Origin: Polydactylus sextarius
Taxonomy: Eukaryota > Chordata > Actinopteri > Polynemidae
Direction: 5' to 3'
Length of the DNA stretch: 64,000 nt
NCBI GenBank assembly: GCA_016801845.1
Contig: CM028914.1
Coordinates: forward strand, 2,650,001-2,714,000
A program made the position numbers and the translations under genes. How positions within the stretch are numbered: position 1 is the first letter of the stretch; the number at the start of each line of letters is the position of its first letter. Below the pieces are notes generated by a model. The model was not told where the DNA came from. It saw nothing but the letters and a program-made list of their open reading frames with translations, and did no database searches. Shown here in pieces: positions 37,544-51,130 of the stretch.

Positions 37544-37998
37544 CTGTAGGTAGAGATATTGGAGATTATGGAGACCGGCAAAGATCCCCGGAGGCAGGCT
37601 GATCAGGCCACAGTGGTAGAGGTGCAGGGCATGGAGCCGACCCAGACCCAGGAACGTGTCTGAGGCCACGGCCTTCAGGTGCCGGTTGTCCCCGAGGTCC
37701 AGCTCCTCCAGGCGGTCGAAGCCGTGGAAGGTGGACGGTTGAATGTAGGAGATGTTGTTGGAGTAAAGCCACAACATGGTGGTGGTGGGCGAGAAGTGGC
37801 CTCGCAGCAACCGCTGGATCTTGTTGTTCTGCAGAAAGACGCGTTCGCTCTGGGCGGGGATGCCCTCAGGCACAGCGTGGAAGTTGTGGGCCTGACAGGA
37901 GACGGTGCTGGGAGACGTGTAGCAGATACAGTGACGAGGACAAGGCAGAGAGAGGTCGAGGCCACAGAGCACCAGCAGTAACTCCACCCCGCCGTAAC
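37544..37998 (-). CDS. rtn4rl1: rtn4rl1 internal coding exon: signal-peptide core, LRR N-cap, first LRRs
   Basis: This exon follows a strong pyrimidine tract and AG at 37999-38000. It begins with two bases completing a Gly codon, then encodes 151 residues and ends at the donor at 37543. The first residues (GVELLLVLCGLDLSL) are the hydrophobic core of a signal peptide. The LRR N-cap has cysteines at about residues 19, 23, 25 and 34 (CPRHCIC, then TVSCQAHNF). The blocks VPEGIP, ERVFLQNNKI, LWLYSNNISYI, LEELDLGDN and LHALHLYHCGL match RTN4RL1 closely. There is no in-frame ATG between the acceptor and an upstream in-frame TGA at 38063-38065, so the initiator must be in a separate exon, as in mammals, where it supplies about five residues. 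With this exon the protein would be about 455 residues, against 441 in human. Confidence 0.93.
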
Positions 37999-38188
37999 CT
38001 GGCAGAGGAGACGACCAAAACAACAGCACAAAGAGAGAAAAAAAAAAATGAATTAATTGAATTCATGCAGCACAGCTTCTGTTATCAGACACATCTTGAA
38101 TGAAACAGTCATTGCTCTCGGTTTACAAGGACAACAATGGGCATGGTTCAGTGGCGACAAATTACGACGCTGACACAAATCTCTAACA

Positions 38189-38189
<1 letters not shown>

Positions 38190-38236
<47 letters not shown>
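38190..38236 (+). repeat. (AC)n microsatellite
   Basis: Pure AC tract of about 46 bp, some 190 bases upstream of the rtn4rl1 internal exon, inside its first intron. Confidence 0.95.
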
Positions 38237-38241
<5 letters not shown>

Positions 38242-39019
38242 AATCACTCATCTATTGTTTCACTCTTCTCTCATATTTTTCAATCATTTCCAAACTGTTT
38301 ATCCTTCCTCTTGACTGTTTTATTCATCTTAAATTCTTTCAAAACCCAAAAATCTAAACTCAGGGGAGCTTTTTTTTATGTTTTGCACAAAAAATAAAAT
38401 AAAAAAACCTTGAAAAATCCTTAATACCACAACACATAGAAACAAACACTTTGGATCAGTGTGTGTGTGTGTTTGTGTTTATTCTGTTGTGGTTGTGTGA
38501 TTGTCACAGAGGTACGTGTGTTTTTATTCATGTGTTTTTCAGACCAGTCTCGAACCGTACAGCTCACACACACAGCATCCTATCACGCACCACACAGTGT
38601 TATATCCTTTGGTTATCCTCTAAAGACGACAGAAAATCGATGTTTCTCCTGCTTACAAGTGAACACGCACCACACCTATAATACATTCCCTCAATAAGGA
38701 ACCAGAGAGGAGGAGGACGGAGTGAGAGTCTTCTTCAGTGAATAGAACAGAGAATAGAACAGTCTTTTATTGTCATTGTGCTGTGAGTCTGTGAAGTGGA
38801 TATAATTTTTTGTTTTCAGATTGCCCTCAACTCAAACCTTTAGTTGTTTAATTGATTTTGTTTTTTTTCTTTTTTTTTGCCTCGGATCATTCTGCTGTTT
38901 GATGTTTTGATGCCAGAGAAAAAAAAAAAAAAAAAACATCAAGGTGGAGACCTGCAGGGAGGCATGTCAGAGTGAAACCAGAGAAAGATATGACACAACA
39001 TGAACAATGTGCTCAAACG

Positions 39020-39041
39020 TGTGTGTGTGTGTGTGTGTGTG
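39020..39041 (+). repeat. (GT)n microsatellite
   Basis: About eleven GT units. A short (GTC)n run follows at about 39207-39225. Confidence 0.9.
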
Positions 39042-42000
39042 AGACGTGGACAGATGTGATGGACAGATGTCAGGTTGACGGTGACACGGCGCCGCTCTGT
39101 GAAGAACAACGTGTTCTGAAACGTCAGCCGAGCAGCTCGATCCCGTGTGCACACGCGTGTTGATCTGTGCTCTTGTGTAACCGTGTGCGCTCAGGTAACA
39201 TGACGTGCGTCGTCGTCGTCGTCGTGTTTGTGTTTCGTCTACAGTTATGTGACATTTTACCTCAGACACTTTGTTAGAGCAGTGGCTGTTGTATCTGACA
39301 AGACTGACCTTTTCAACAACGAAAAAAGAAGGTCAAACCTAACGCAGAGTCGCTGGCGTCATGGCTGCATCATCACGTAACAACAACAGATCAATGTTGT
39401 ATAATCCTCCTTTTAATACTGTTTGAATTCAGTGATATTTGCGCGATAAAACAACAACTTGCTATAAATTTATGATCTTAAAAACAGATTTAAAGACAAA
39501 TGATCCTCTTTATTTATAAATGTTTTATGTATTTATTTATGTGGATGTTTGTGGTCACAGTGAAGTTCATTTTTTCAGATTTTTCTCCATGTTTATGTTT
39601 CTCTACATTTATCTTCATGCGCTGCTCTGCCACCTGCTGCGACTGTTAATTAGTTATGAGTCTTATCTGCGACGTTGTCTCTGTCGACGTGTCTGTGACT
39701 TTACATCCTTGACTGAACTGTGTTTACTCGGCTTGAACTTTTACTAACGTGGTCAAACTTCGTTTTATTGTTGTTTAAACTGACAATATATCTGTGTTTT
39801 GTTGTTGATTTAAAGTCTCTGTGTCTTTTGTGATGTTTGTTCTACGTGTGAGTCGAAGCAGCTTCATAAATAATTAGTGATGAACATTTTATTTCTTCAA
39901 ACCTCAAATGAATCACAAATGCACATGTGTTTTCTGCTGTTGATGCAAGTTTAGTGTTAAACTCAACAGTGGAGTTTTCCCACTGGTGCCATTATTATTA
40001 TTATTTTATCCTTTTTTTATTATTTTCAAGCACCAGTCTGTCTGACACGTACTTGTGATTTTGCTTCTAGCGTTCGTTTGCATTTCTAACTGCTTCTGCT
40101 TCCTTGTTGCTGTGTGTTTACCCCCGAAGTCTTTCATTTTTTTTTCCTTTTGTGTTTTCTTCATCATCACTTTGACTTCCTCCTTCATCCCCTTTGCCCT
40201 CTTCAATGCTTTACATTTACATTTGATACATTTCTGCTGCTTTTTGTACAATATCATATACGTATGTTTGAAGACTGAATGTTGCTCAACTTTTTTTTTT
40301 TTTTTTTTAATCTCTACTTGCAGATTAACTGTAGGTGTTTGAGAGATGAAGGTGATGATGGAAAAGCTGCCAACGGCCATATGGCTCTGACAGATCTCCC
40401 TCCGGCAGCCGGTTGTTCAAATATTTTGTTTGTTTATTATTTGCCTCATAAAACGTGGAATAATCTCATGTTCATTCGCAGCGTTAATCCACTTTTGATA
40501 GTAAAAGCGGTTCAGTGTTTTAGTAGAAAAATATGAATCATCAGCTGTGATTTTATTTTTAATATTTAGCTTTTAGCCTCAGTGAAGAAAAAACGACAGA
40601 TTGTAGAAACCTTGTTGTCAAATGTTAAAAACATGTTTGTTTCCAAACATCTTGAGTCTCAGTCAGCACATCTTCGAATCTACACCTGCAGATTTCTGCC
40701 TTCTGCTCTGCACGCAGCCCCGACGCAGCCTCCGATACATAAATAGACGACTAATTGCAAATCAGCAATTAGCTGAGGCATCAAGCTGGCGTCAAGCCAA
40801 GCCTCAATCCTATAACGACTCCCAGTAAGAAGCGTCAAGGTACATAAAAATCTGTTCCGACAGTGATTCTTCATGACGCATTTCCTCATGTTACTGTAGT
40901 TAAAGAGGGAAATGCATCAGGGTTCGACCTCGTTGAAATGATTTGTGCCTCGTGTGAAACTCTGAAGGTGTTTAATGTTTTAACGCTCATTTGATACCAA
41001 ACACCATCACATCGCTTTTGTCAACATTACTGGTTGAACAAAGATGGAAAGTATGTGAACATGTGAATGTTGCAGTGACACAGTCGCTGAGGAACTGAGG
41101 CTCCGACAGAGTCTGTGACGGGAACATAATCCAGACTGTAGAGTCGTCTTTGTGGAGCAGAAACAAGAAAGAAAAAAAAAAGTTTCTGATCATTTTCATC
41201 CTGAGAGGAGCTTCAGAGCTGAAAATCAGTTTGCACGTGGACAAAATATCAAAACGAATAGAAAAAAGTAAAAAAAAGTTAAGGAAAAAAAAAAAAAAAC
41301 TCTGTGTGCCACTCTGCAGCCTTCACTCCAGTGGGAAGGAAAAGCTTTTGAACAGATTGTGGAGATTTGCATCAGTGAGACTGAACTCGACTGATGTGGT
41401 TCACTTTGCAGGTGTTGAGTTACAGACCAGTCAACTTCCTCCACATCAAACTGAGAAAACTATCATCAACACTGGCTGTCAAACCGGCCGTTTGATCCAC
41501 GAGAACTGCTGTATTTCCATGTGCTCTTCATATTAGTATCTGTGTCCAGTCAGATGGAGCTTTACTGCAGAACAACATGTCTGTTGTTTTGAAATATTTT
41601 GGATACAAGACAGATGATGTGTTACAAACACAGGTTTGTAAGAAGCTATTTCATGTTTTTATCACAGTGTCTGTGTTGTTGTATCGTCATAGCAACATTT
41701 AACAGCGTTATCTTTGACGTTGACGTTTTCCTAATATCATGTAGTCCTGGTTCTCCTGAGAAATGAGTCTGCATCGTATATACTTAGTATTTGTTTTGAC
41801 TTGTTTACTTTTGGACAAACAAAGAAAGACTGGAAATCTAATTTTTATTCTCGTTTGACCTGACGTCACCTCGTCCAATATCACGCTCAACTTGAACTAA
41901 AGTTACAACCAGTTTAGAAAAATGACCACAGAAGGAAAAGTGATCTAACGAGCTTCAGAGATTTTTGTGAAATTTAAGACTCTGATCCAAACCAGCGGCA

Positions 42001-42225
42001 CAGTGACTCGTACTTTTAGTCTTTGAGAAGTGTTGAAGCTCCGTTCACTGTCAGATGTTTTACTATTCAAATTTGAGCTTGATTGGATTATAACCACACG
42101 GGAGACGACGTCCTTTTGTCCTCTGGGTTAGTATGTGTGGATTACATATTTCTCAGTAATTGTCTATTTCAGCAAGTGCAGCTTTTTTTTTTTAAATCAC
42201 AACTCTTCCTCTCTGTTTTTTCCCA

Positions 42226-42229
<4 letters not shown>

Positions 42230-42257
<28 letters not shown>
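42230..42257 (+). repeat. (GT)n microsatellite
   Basis: About fourteen GT units. Confidence 0.92.
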
Positions 42258-42258
<1 letters not shown>

Positions 42259-45200
42259 ATCAGTTTCCTGCTGGTTGTTTGTCTCAATTCTCATCTTGAG
42301 CTTCCCCGGTTAGATTTTCTCTGAAAGCTTCATCAAGCACAGCCAGGGCTCAATTACAAGAAGGAGCTGTATCACTGCACTGTCTCAGTCATCAGTGCCC
42401 ACACAGACACATCCAGAGCAGGACATGAAATCTCTCACACACACACATACATGTGCAAATTGTCAGGCCATTGTCACAACTACCTCAACTTGGCGTTTGT
42501 AGCAGACACCTGCCACTCCCTCTGGCAACCACACGGAGAAACTAATGGAGCAGTGAATGTGAGTGAAGTAGAGGAATGAGCGATGTCATACCCAAAGAGA
42601 ATGAGGAGGTCTTAAAAGATGAAACGGGAGAGAAGGGAGGCGCCGCGTGTTGGTGGTGGGTTTGTCGTTAGGATCTCTATCTTATAGGTCGATGTTTTAA
42701 ACGTCTGACTTCCGGTGATTTACCAACCGATTGTGTGACCTTCTGTGAGTTGAGTCACACTAACGCTCTCAAATTGCTTTCACATAAACACACATGAAAC
42801 AGTCATTTGTGAGAAAAGGAAACGTATTAGTCACAGTGAAACACATGTATCACCTCATGTAAAACACGGTGCACGTGCAGCGCCCACATACAAACACAGA
42901 AGCACAGATGGTTTGACTGTAACAAAGCAGCAGCAGTCACAATTTAACAAAAAATAAAAAACAAATGCATTCAGAGAGAAGAGGGAGAAGTAAAGTAAAG
43001 AGTTGGTTTTGTAAAAGTGTTGTGGAGGCTGCAGGAGGGATGACGGGTCGCTCACACACTCGATATAGATGCTGCTCTTCTCTTGTTGGTGGTTGATTTA
43101 GCTTAACATAATCCCAAAGATCATTTAGCATTGCTCATTCACATGGTGATAAATCTCTGGCAGAGTTAATGAGAGATTTAAATGGCGTCATTGCCTCAAA
43201 GACACAGCTGAAATATCTCTGCACTATATAATCCTCCCCTCTCATGTAATATAGCACATAACCATTACATCCATCTTCATACTGGAGACAAATCAGGTCA
43301 ATACTGCCGGCTCTGCACCACCGATTCTCTCTGGCCCAGGAATTACTATTTTGTAGTCCTGAAAGTTTCTCTTATTTAAAGTCTCATATCTGTGACCCCA
43401 AACACAAAAAAAGTCACAGGCTGATCAGGACAGAGTCACAGTAACAATTGATTTCTTGAAACAGACATGATATAGCTTTATCCTGGTGTTGATCTCTGAT
43501 CCTCCATCCTGTCTGAGTGTTTACAGAGCTGTTGGGCTATCGATGCCTCCAGGATGTGACCTGCAGGACAGAAGTTTTACAGAACAAACAAGAGTTTCCA
43601 CATCGAAACCTAACGTATTGTTTCAGTTTCTGTGATTTATCCAAGTCTTCATTGTTCAATCTGGGACAAACCTTTGAAATGTGAACAGAAAGTTTTCTCA
43701 TTTTCTACAAATTGATTGTATTCAAGTTGAAATGTTTAATTAATTGACAGGAAATAATTCAGCTGAATAATTGCTTCAGTAATGTTTGACAGAAACTGTT
43801 CTAATTAAATACCTTTTTGATATTTGTGGGCTGTTAGTCAGAGCAAAGATACATTTTAAAAGGATGTCATCATCTTTTTGGTTCATTATAACTAATTTTT
43901 TAATTAATAATAACAACCAGCGTCTCAACGTGTATGATAATAAACTTTAAACTCTCTAATATTAAAGTGACTCAGACTTTTTACAACCTCCATGTTTGGT
44001 CGTCATCTATCTTCTTGGTTCCGGTTTAATGAAGACATAATTACTGAATACAAGGAGTTTTAACAACAGGCTCAATTTTTATTTATTTATTTTTTTGATG
44101 TTGACGTTGACGTGTCCTTGAACACGGCACCAATTTTAGTTTTAAGAGCTGTTTGCAAAATATGCAGCATAAAATAAAGGAAGAGGAAATGCTGACTGAT
44201 GGACGACTCATCACAAGAAAGTGGATGTTTATATAGAAAAGTTATAGATAACATCATCTGGATGGAGTCTATATAAAAAGATAGATCACTAAACTGAATG
44301 TTTAATGTTTCTAGTTTCAACCACCGAGTGTTTAACCTCTGGATCCGCAGCAGCGTCGTCGTCGTTCACCTTTGTCCAGCAGGAAAGCAAAGCGCTTAAC
44401 GTTGAAAGAAAAATCAATGTAAATTATCATGAGGCACTTTAAGCGGCACCTCACCTCTTTAACAAATCCAAGACGTCCCACTTGAAAGCTTTTTTTCAGG
44501 GTATCTAGGTATCTTATAATTAGTGTCAGTCCTGTGTGGTCTATTTTCTTGCTCGCGCTGGGCTGATTCTCCACTGCGGCCTCTGTCCGGTGTTGTGACA
44601 TCTGTTCGGCTCACAACACACCAGCCCATTAAAGAAAAAAACACACACTTTCCTCTGATAAGGGCTAGTGCCTGCATTCGTGTGTGTGTGTGTGTGTACA
44701 TACTGGACAGAAAGGCAAAGACATTGAGAGAGAAAACGCAAAAATAACCTCTACCCTCTTTGCATGCAGTAATTGGGTCATTTGAAAGGCTAAGCTTATC
44801 TCAACACTAATCAAGCTCTAATTATACTCAGAAAAACTTTGCCCAGCCCTCCCTCCTCTACACACACACACACACACTCCACATGCATAATCAGATGATG
44901 CAGGGTACAGCTTTCCCTATTTAACTTCAGCCTATTAGTGGAGGGAAGATGTGAGCAGGCGAACACTTCGTCAACTTGTGCTGCTGTTGTTGCTGCTCGG
45001 TCTCATCCAGCTACACTAAGACGACAGAGATAACGCAGACTGACAGCGCGACACGTGTCGATGAGAAACGACGGCCACGTTCAGACTTCGATAAGGAGGT
45101 GTGGCCCCTATTCCTCCGGCATCAAAGGCTAATGCATTCAGGCAGAAAATGACACAAGGAGCCGAGACCCACACTCCTTAATTGAAAGACACAAACACGC

Positions 45201-45574
45201 AATGTTCACAACGTTGCTCATTCCTGAATGAAGATGAGCTCCTCTGGTGCACCATCAGTTTCTCATTTGCATTTTATTTGTGCTGCTGGAGAAGAAAAGA
45301 AAAAACTTGTGTTCTAAAAAAATTTGGTGATCAGCAAAGCTGAAATATTGTGCAGGAATATTGCAGAAGTAATAAATACTACAACAATGATAATAATATA
45401 TAATAATACTGCAAACATATTGTGAAAATCAGCAAAATGAAGATGCTGAAAATAATAAGAAGAACTCTTCTCCAAACAACAACATGCGGCTGTTTCAGAC
45501 ACAAATAGAAATTGTGAAATTTAAGACGTGGAGACGTAAACTCTTGCTACATTTTGCTACAGTTTCCCGATTGA

Positions 45575-45705
45575 ACAACGTGTTTTGTTGTGCAGCGATT
45601 TGCAGCAGTCGTTCAAAGTTGTTTTCTCCTGTTTGGTAGGCGTGTTCAAGGAGTTACCAAATCAGTACCAACATGGATATAAACCCCACCCATTTAAAAA
45701 GTCAG
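45575..45705 (+). repeat. Diverged dispersed repeat, copy 2
   Basis: Shares ordered blocks with 9975-10110: 'ttgttgtgca', 'gttttctc', 'tttggt', 'gtgttcaaggagttacc' and 'catttaaaaag'. It is an old copy of the same unidentified element. Confidence 0.45.
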
Positions 45706-46115
45706 TGCATGATAATGTCTTCTAGCCAAGTGGCTTATAATTGTTCTCTTCACCTCAGTGGAGGATGTGAGGAGACACAGTCGTCTATTAATCTCAGCTG
45801 CCGTAATTGTAAATGTTTTTCTACGTATCATGCATGTTGGTTTTTCTTCCTGTAGATGGATCTTTGCTCCTCATGTGTGACATTTTGTTCATGTATGATG
45901 AAATCGTAGCCGTCGCAGCGTCGCTCGGAGATGTTTTTGACTGGTTGTTTAAGTTTGTATCCTCCGAGCTACGAAACACACACCCAGGTGGTTTCATGTT
46001 TCCACGTGACACAAACACACTAACAAATGTACGTTTCCCTCATGAAGCAAACACACCAAGAATTTCACAGCTGACTGACCCAGATCCAGCAGGCGACATC
46101 TATGTTTGCTAGGAG

Positions 46116-46118
<3 letters not shown>

Positions 46119-46159
<41 letters not shown>
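46119..46159 (+). repeat. (GT)n microsatellite
   Basis: Pure GT tract of about 41 bp. Confidence 0.95.
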
Positions 46160-46161
<2 letters not shown>

Positions 46162-48784
46162 ATGTTGACACACGGCGGTCGTGGTTGTTGGCCTCCCGCA
46201 CCATCGCTGGATCTTTGGCAGATAAATGAGCCTTTTGGATGAACCAGTGAGAAGAGGGAAAGAAAGTGCAGCACGGGGGTGAGCTGCTTCTTCTGTTAAT
46301 AGCTGTTTTTCCAATTCCCTCTTCACAAGGAAAATCTCTCTACCTCTTATTGTGACTAAACCATTCCCTGCTCTCCGCTCCACGCTGCAGGTATGAATCA
46401 CCCTTTGTCACCCTCCTCCACTCCTCTCCCTGTTGTTCGTTTAGTTTCCCATCTGTCTCTATTACAAAGACTGTTAAAAGTACATCAGGACTTATTGTAT
46501 GAATCTTTCATAGCAGTGACTGTCTGTGCTCTTGCACATTATTTCTACAGTATTTGTTTTTGAGGCTCTCGGAGTGAGAAATATCCGTCATGCTCAGGGA
46601 TTACACTTGTAAATCAGACGCACAGATTCAAGAAAAGCGAGAAGAAGAAAAGAGGAAGGAGGCAGAAGGCGAACGAGATGAAGGGTTACAAATCCAAATA
46701 TCCAGACTGACAAGTGAAGTGAGCGATTTCAGTGCAGTGAAATGTCAGATGGATCATCTCTCTCTCTCTCTGGGCTTTTTTTTATCCGATAACACAGCGT
46801 TGCTGCACATGCTACAGTGACTGAGCCAATCACAGGCAGGTGTTGGACATTTTTCAGCCGGATTGGACAAAACAAAAGGAGAGAGGAGGTTGGTTGTTAT
46901 CAGCGCCAGTTCTCTCATTAAAAGGAGAATAAAACCGTCGGCACTTGATGTGATCACTTTCATTTCTAAATGAAACTTTTCCAGCATCCGACAAAAGTGA
47001 AACCTACAGCAACAAAGTGATTAATGACTTTAGAGCCGCGTCCATATGGTGCACGGCGCCGGTGTCGCTGGATCAACCTCCTCCATCTAAATCCAAAGTG
47101 TCAAAACTGAACCGTTTCTAATAGCTTTCAACTGACAGCAGCCCGACCGCGCTCGCGACGCCATTAGCATGATATTAGCGTAGCAAAGTGCTACACTTCC
47201 CCTTCGGCCCACTTTTTTTTTTCTTTTTTTTTTTCTTCCTCCTCATTGACATTTTTCACACCACGACACCGGAGGAAAATACATTCAGGTGGAATGACAG
47301 AGAAATAGCGTCGGGTGAAACATCAATCAGGAAAATATGAGAAGGGCGGTGGAAGAGAGAGGAAGGATGTATGAGCAGAGAACAGGAGGAGGTGTCGCAG
47401 CTTTTCTCCATCAGCTAAACAGAGACGGATGAAGTGCGAATAGGATGCAAGTTAAACTCCTTCAATCAGTCCAAGGATGTAGCTAATATGAAGGTTGCTG
47501 GTTAAACTCCACCATCAGTCATGATGTTTGGCGTCTGAAGGTTAAAATCATACGAAACCTTTCTGCTGGTATATATTTCCTCTTCCTGTAAGTTTGTGTT
47601 GCTGTTTTTGATTTTGATTATCAGTCTGTTTACCCTCCCGCTTTTCCTCTGTGAAGGTTTTGTTAAATATTTAATGCGATGCTCCGCTGATGACATTTGA
47701 GTTTAAAATGCTCCTTTACATTACTCTGATATATTTTCTCACTGCCTTTAGGATTTAAAAAAATAAATAAATAAATAAAAAAAGTTTGCAGCCTGTTTGT
47801 GTGCAGCTGCACAGCAGGTACAATAGATTCCAGTGATGACTCAGTCACAGCACGAAAATATCTGAACATACCCGAACATCCACAGACGACCCTCCGACCG
47901 CTCCTGCGGTGCAATCAGCTTCTCTGCTGTCGAGTTTGATGCTCACTATGTTCCAGACGTCACGTTGGCATTGAATCACTAAATGTACTATTAACTTTGG
48001 AGGCAGCAGATGAGTGAGGCTTTGACTTGTGTTGTTTTATTTTAGTGACATAGAAACTGGCACAGTTTCATGTAACTGTCTCTTTCTCTCTCAGCAGGAT
48101 CTTATCCTTTTTTTTTTTTTTTTTTCATTTTCATACAATCACTTCAGGTCAGACGTCGGACTTTTCAGCCCATCTGTGAGTCTGACCACAGTGTGCACTC
48201 CAAAGCAGGGTGCTGTGCCTGATGGGCAAAAAAAAAAAACAATGATGAAATATTTACACATTTTGGGGATTTTCTGTGTTTTACTGCTCATCTCGATTGT
48301 GACTTTATTGCGTTTTGCAGCCGGTAGAGGACGGGTAAAAATAGCCACAGGCACACTGGCGCTGATGTACTTGGAAATCTTAAAATAAACTGGATTCTCT
48401 TCTGTAGTACATTATTAGAGGGGTTTTAGAAAAACAAAGCGGTTCGTTAGGTACACGGAGTCGTCTTTCTGTGGTGTGAATATTTGCAGGTGATGCAACG
48501 AGATGTTATTTTATTTTTAGTTTGTAAAATATCTGAAGATTTTCATCCAGAAGAGAGAATAAGAGTCGATGTGGTTGCTGCCTTTGACTCTGTATGTCAC
48601 AATGTCACATATAAACCTGCATTATAATATAGATCTGGCTTGTTCCTGGTTTTACATCTCATGACAATGTTTAGGTCGGCTGCACGGTTCACACTAACAG
48701 ATAAATGTCAGAACTAAAGGTTTTCCAGCAAAACATCTTGTAATAAAATGATCAGTGTTACTTCACCTGCCTGTGGTTATATAT

Positions 48785-48900
48785 CGTAGTTATATATCGT
48801 CACAAACTGGAAAATTATCAATTAAATCTTGAAGAGATGCAGCTAATAATCGATTAAAATGTTGGATTAATTTTTTTCAATGAATTAATTTGACACAGAG
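48785..48900 (+). repeat. Possible remnant of the 'taatcgattaa' hAT-type repeat
   Basis: The stretch contains 'gcagctaataatcgattaaa' and neighbouring AT-rich blocks. These resemble the ends of a common teleost short DNA repeat rich in ATCGATTAA motifs. The match is short and the AT content makes chance similarity possible. Confidence 0.3.
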
Positions 48901-49734
48901 ACAGTTTAGTTTGAGTCAGAAACATCCGTTGTCTTTTTAAGTGAATAACTGATCTAAGACGCAGACGAGGATGAATGACAGTAAATAAATGGACGTTGGG
49001 TGAAGCAGCCGTGTGATCCAGCTGTTTATTTCTGAAGGATTCACTTTAAACAAAGTCTCTGAACGACGTCATCAACTGATTCAACAACGTTAAACTCCAG
49101 CGTCTCTCCGACCTCATTTCAGATAATTATCCTCAAATATCTACGACCGTTTCCACCAGGTTTGTGTCCGTTTTGATGAATTTAAAACCGATTTAAAAAC
49201 CAAAGTAACAAACGGAAAAACCTTCTGTTCTTTGAAGGATTCAATGCAGCGCTAAGCTAACGTTAGCCTCCACTCCTGTAACAACCTCATCCTCTGCTGT
49301 CTCCTCCATCTGCTGCCATGTTTCTTCTTCATTGGTTCTCTTCTCCCTCTGCTTCTCTTCTTATAAACATAACTAATCCCTTAATATGGATGACTCATGA
49401 CTTACACATGTGCAACTATATTCACACATTTATAGTCATGAAACTGATCGGACGACCCCGTAGATAATACACAAGACTGAGCGTCTCCTCGTCTAAACAA
49501 ACAACCCAAATCGCTGCTGTGGTTTCTCTGCAACTGTTGCACAACGACACAAGGGTCAGAAAAGAACCAGAATCTTTATGTAACGTGTTTTTAATTGAAG
49601 TGATTTTAAGAAAGAAGCAGAAACAGTGAAGCTGCAGCACAAATGATGCGTCACTGCATCACTGCACATTATTCAGACTCAGCTTGAGATTGTTTGACAG
49701 TGAATACTCTCCCACCCAGTCCCTGTAATTGAAT

Positions 49735-49965
49735 CACGACATTTTTATGCCTCCGTGCCGACGACAGCTGCGACTGCAGGCGCCTTGTTTTTCGTGTCCG
49801 TCTGTCCCGTTTTCAAGAAGGAAACATCTCAGGAGCCTCTCGAGGGGATTTCATGACATCTGGCACAAATGTTCGATTCGACTGAAGGATGAAGTGATGA
49901 AGTCAAAGTTTAAGGGCAGTAGAGAAAGTTTTGGCCATAACTCAACAATTTATAGTTGTAGAATC
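49735..49965 (+). repeat. Diverged copy of a common teleost repeat ('tatgcctccgtgc')
   Basis: The order of recognisable blocks is 'tttatgcctccgtgcc', 'cgtgtccgtctgtcccgttt', 'acatctcaggagcctctcga', 'ggcacaaatgttcgattcga', 'ctgaaggatgaagtgatga' and 'ttttggccataactcaac'. From memory this is the same series, in the same order, as an abundant teleost interspersed repeat. It is non-coding, and the 88-codon frame across it is incidental. The element class is uncertain (non-autonomous DNA repeat most likely). Confidence 0.65.
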
Positions 49966-51085
49966 AGTTGTAGTGTTTTGCAACCAAACATTTAAACCTT
50001 TAAAGGTCAAAACTTTATGATCTTTTCTCTACATTTTTCAGTATCAGAAGAGAAATCTGTGTACATGGTTGATGCAGTAATTCAAGTTCTGTTTTTCAGT
50101 ATTTCTCTGTTTATTTAAATCACAAACTGATTTAATGACTTCAGAAGGTCGCGTGTGTAGGATTTAGAAAGATTTATTGGCAGAAATTTAATATAATATT
50201 CATAATTACAGAGAAGGAAATGTTGCACTGACATGTTTCTTCAGATGAACCAAACTCTGAACTTTAGATCCTCATGTTTTTTTTTTCCCCTTCAGTTTTT
50301 TTCACAGGGTCTGACCTTTACTAACCTTGTATCCAGGTTTCTCTTCTCCTCTCTTTTTTTTTTTTTTTTTTAAATCCATCACCTTCAGTTGATTGAAGTA
50401 TTTCTCAGTTCACGGCCACTATTTGTTTTGGTCTAAACTGGTTTAAATGAAGAGTTCACGGAGCGGACTGTGGATTATTCAGGGTAACTGGAGCACTTTC
50501 TACAAAGACATGTCACTGTTCAGGTTTTCAGATGTACTTTAAACATCACAAAAGAGAATTTGCTTTGATTTGACTTCTATTGTACCGAGGTGGCAGCAGA
50601 GGGTTCAGAGATGGAAATATCAAAGGTTTGGCCAATAAATCCTAAAACTCTGTGTGGTCAGATACCCACAAGGACGAGAGAGGAAATATTTAGTTTGATT
50701 TAGGTGAAACAACTTTAGAGGAAGGTCGTGGTTGTTTTTTTTTTTTTTTTTTTTTTTATCCTCAGGTCTAATTTAGTTTCATATCGAGAAGAATGAAGAA
50801 GTTAAACTCAGGATAGAAAAGTTCTTTTTTTGGTTTTCTTTATCCTACAAATAGTAACATTTCATTTATACACACACACACAGCACAAGGCTTCTTCAGC
50901 AAAACACAAAATCTGTGAGATTTTGAATTAAAGTGAAATATTTCATTCTTCCTCGTCACCTGAGGAGTGAAACTAAAAGAGGAGAGTTCCCACAGTGCAG
51001 CATGTCCCTGATCGTTTTCAGCAGAGCAGCAACGGCTCTCATCACAATTCAAGAAACGTTTTGATTTTCTTCAAGGCCACACACA

Positions 51086-51091
<6 letters not shown>

Positions 51092-51128
<37 letters not shown>
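51092..51128 (+). repeat. (AC)n microsatellite
   Basis: Pure AC tract of about 37 bp. An A-run follows at about 51173-51187. Confidence 0.95.

Positions 51129-51130
<2 letters not shown>

Noticed and set aside
37679..37981. 100-codon + frame
   Set aside because: Antisense shadow of the rtn4rl1 internal exon.
37472..38029. Open frame starting at 38029 as a full N-terminus of rtn4rl1
   Set aside because: Its first codon is GTG in the pyrimidine tract, and the residues before GYGGVELL are intronic. Its last residues read past the donor at 37543. The exon proper is 37544-37998.
48235..48388. Possible small secreted peptide beginning M-M-K-Y-L-H-I-L-G-I-F
   Set aside because: It looks like a signal peptide, but the body is short, there is no plausible partner exon, and AT-rich DNA often yields hydrophobic frames.
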